Positions 63,176 through 64,000 of a DNA stretch of 64,000 nt are shown here, piece by piece (the first letter of the stretch is position 1; each line of letters begins with the position of its first letter). Origin of the DNA: Unio delphinus (Eukaryota; Mollusca; Bivalvia; Unionida; Unionidae); assembly GCA_029339505.1 (NCBI GenBank), contig JAQISU010000233.1, positions 3,706,001 through 3,770,000 on the forward strand, read 5' to 3'. The position numbers and the translations under genes are program-made. The notes beneath the pieces were generated by a model, which was not told the origin of the DNA, ran no database searches, and saw nothing but the letters and a program-made list of their open reading frames with translations.

Positions 63176-64000
63176 ACAAAATTTATACAAAAGCAAAAGA
63201 ATACCGGAAAATAAAATTTCTGATTTTCTCAATAAAATAAATCTTCCTCTTATATCTAATGAAAGTAAAGATTTATGTGACCAAAAGATAGAAATACATG
63301 AAATAGAAAAGGCCATAGATAAATTATCCAAAGGGAAAGCTCCTGGAATTGATGGCATTAGTGCTGAATTCTACAAAAAATTCAAAACACCTCTATTACC
63401 CATTTTGGAAAAATTATACAACAAAATATTCGAATCAGAAATAATGACAAACACAATGAGGACTGGAATTATTACTTTATTATATAAAAATAAAGGTGAA
63501 ATCACCGATTTGAGAAACTGGAGACCAATATCACTACTAAATATAGACTACAAAATTCTAAGTACAATTCTAGCAAATAGACTATCAAACACATTAAATG
63601 AAATAATTATGGGAAACCAATCATGTGGTGAAAAAGAAAGACAAATCTCAGATAACATTTTATCCATCAAAACAACTATCGAGTATATGGAAACAAATCA
63701 ACAAAATGGTGCTTTGATATTATTTGATCAAGAAAAGGCTTTTGACACAATAGAAATTAACTTCATAATTGAAACCTTAAAAAAGAATGGATTTGGCCCC
63801 AACTTTATTCAATGGATTAGGATCTTATACTACCAAATACAATCTAAAATCCAAATAAATGGAGCACATACAGCTCCTTTCCCTGTCAGAAGATCTGTAA
63901 GTCAGGGATGCCCAATTTCGATGCTATTATACATCATTGGTATAGAAACTCTAAATAACACAATTCAAAATGATGATATGATTTCGGGTGTTAAGATACC
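63176..64000 (+). pseudogene. LINE C ORF2 remnant, copy 2 (runs off the window)
   Basis: Counterpart of 26351-27175. It covers the reverse transcriptase up to just before the ADD motif, where the window ends. One substitution (near 63824) changes Ser to Arg in the phrase WIS/RILYYQ. Confidence 0.88.

Overview
This is a repeat-rich, AT-rich animal genome segment, most likely from an invertebrate and plausibly a mollusc. The grounds are spliced genes, non-LTR retrotransposons of three types, a tRNA-headed SINE, many microsatellites and U1 snRNA-like sequence. The species assignment is an inference from general character, not from a diagnostic marker.

The dominant feature is a direct tandem duplication with a unit of about 36.5 kb. 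Window positions 1 to about 27,175 reappear in the same order and orientation at 36,520 to 64,000. I saw only about a dozen base substitutions between them. Most other differences are microsatellite or homopolymer length changes, plus one extra 267-bp repeat unit in copy 2. Copy 2 runs off the window end, so the right-hand part of the unit (27.2-36.5 kb) is seen once.

The only host protein gene I recognise is CDC5L, the Myb-domain core protein of the Prp19/NineTeen spliceosome complex. It is on the + strand, and its first three coding exons (two Myb repeats, about 104 residues) occur in both units: 7618-7662, 11168-11271, 13552-13713, and again at 44110-44154, 47666-47769, 50050-50211. No later exon is visible after either set. 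If the assembly is right, copy 1 is a 5' partial gene and copy 2 may continue beyond the window.

Layout of a unit: AT-rich upstream DNA with a 62-bp minisatellite, a GA microsatellite and a SINE; a decayed RTE-like LINE (5.5-7.15 kb); CDC5L exons 1-3; a damaged Tx1/L1-type LINE on the minus strand ('D', 15.1-18.4 kb); a truncated RNase H-bearing LINE on the plus strand ('F', 18.7-20.2 kb) whose 3' region is a tandem array of structured units; a U1 snRNA gene broken by a small inversion (22.56-23.18 kb); a second damaged Tx1-type LINE ('A', 23.2-26.35 kb) fused head-to-head with a plus-strand LINE fragment ('C', 26.35-29.27 kb). The part seen once ends with a second U1-linked module (30.4-30.97 kb) and a full-length, apparently intact Tx1-type LINE ('B', 30,986-36,473) bounded by a 12-bp target-site duplication.

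Most of the window is therefore retrotransposon. The points most worth following are the near-identical tandem duplication of CDC5L 5' exons, the U1 gene split by an inversion at a 5-nt inverted repeat, and the LINE 3' repeat whose predicted RNA helices show compensatory changes.
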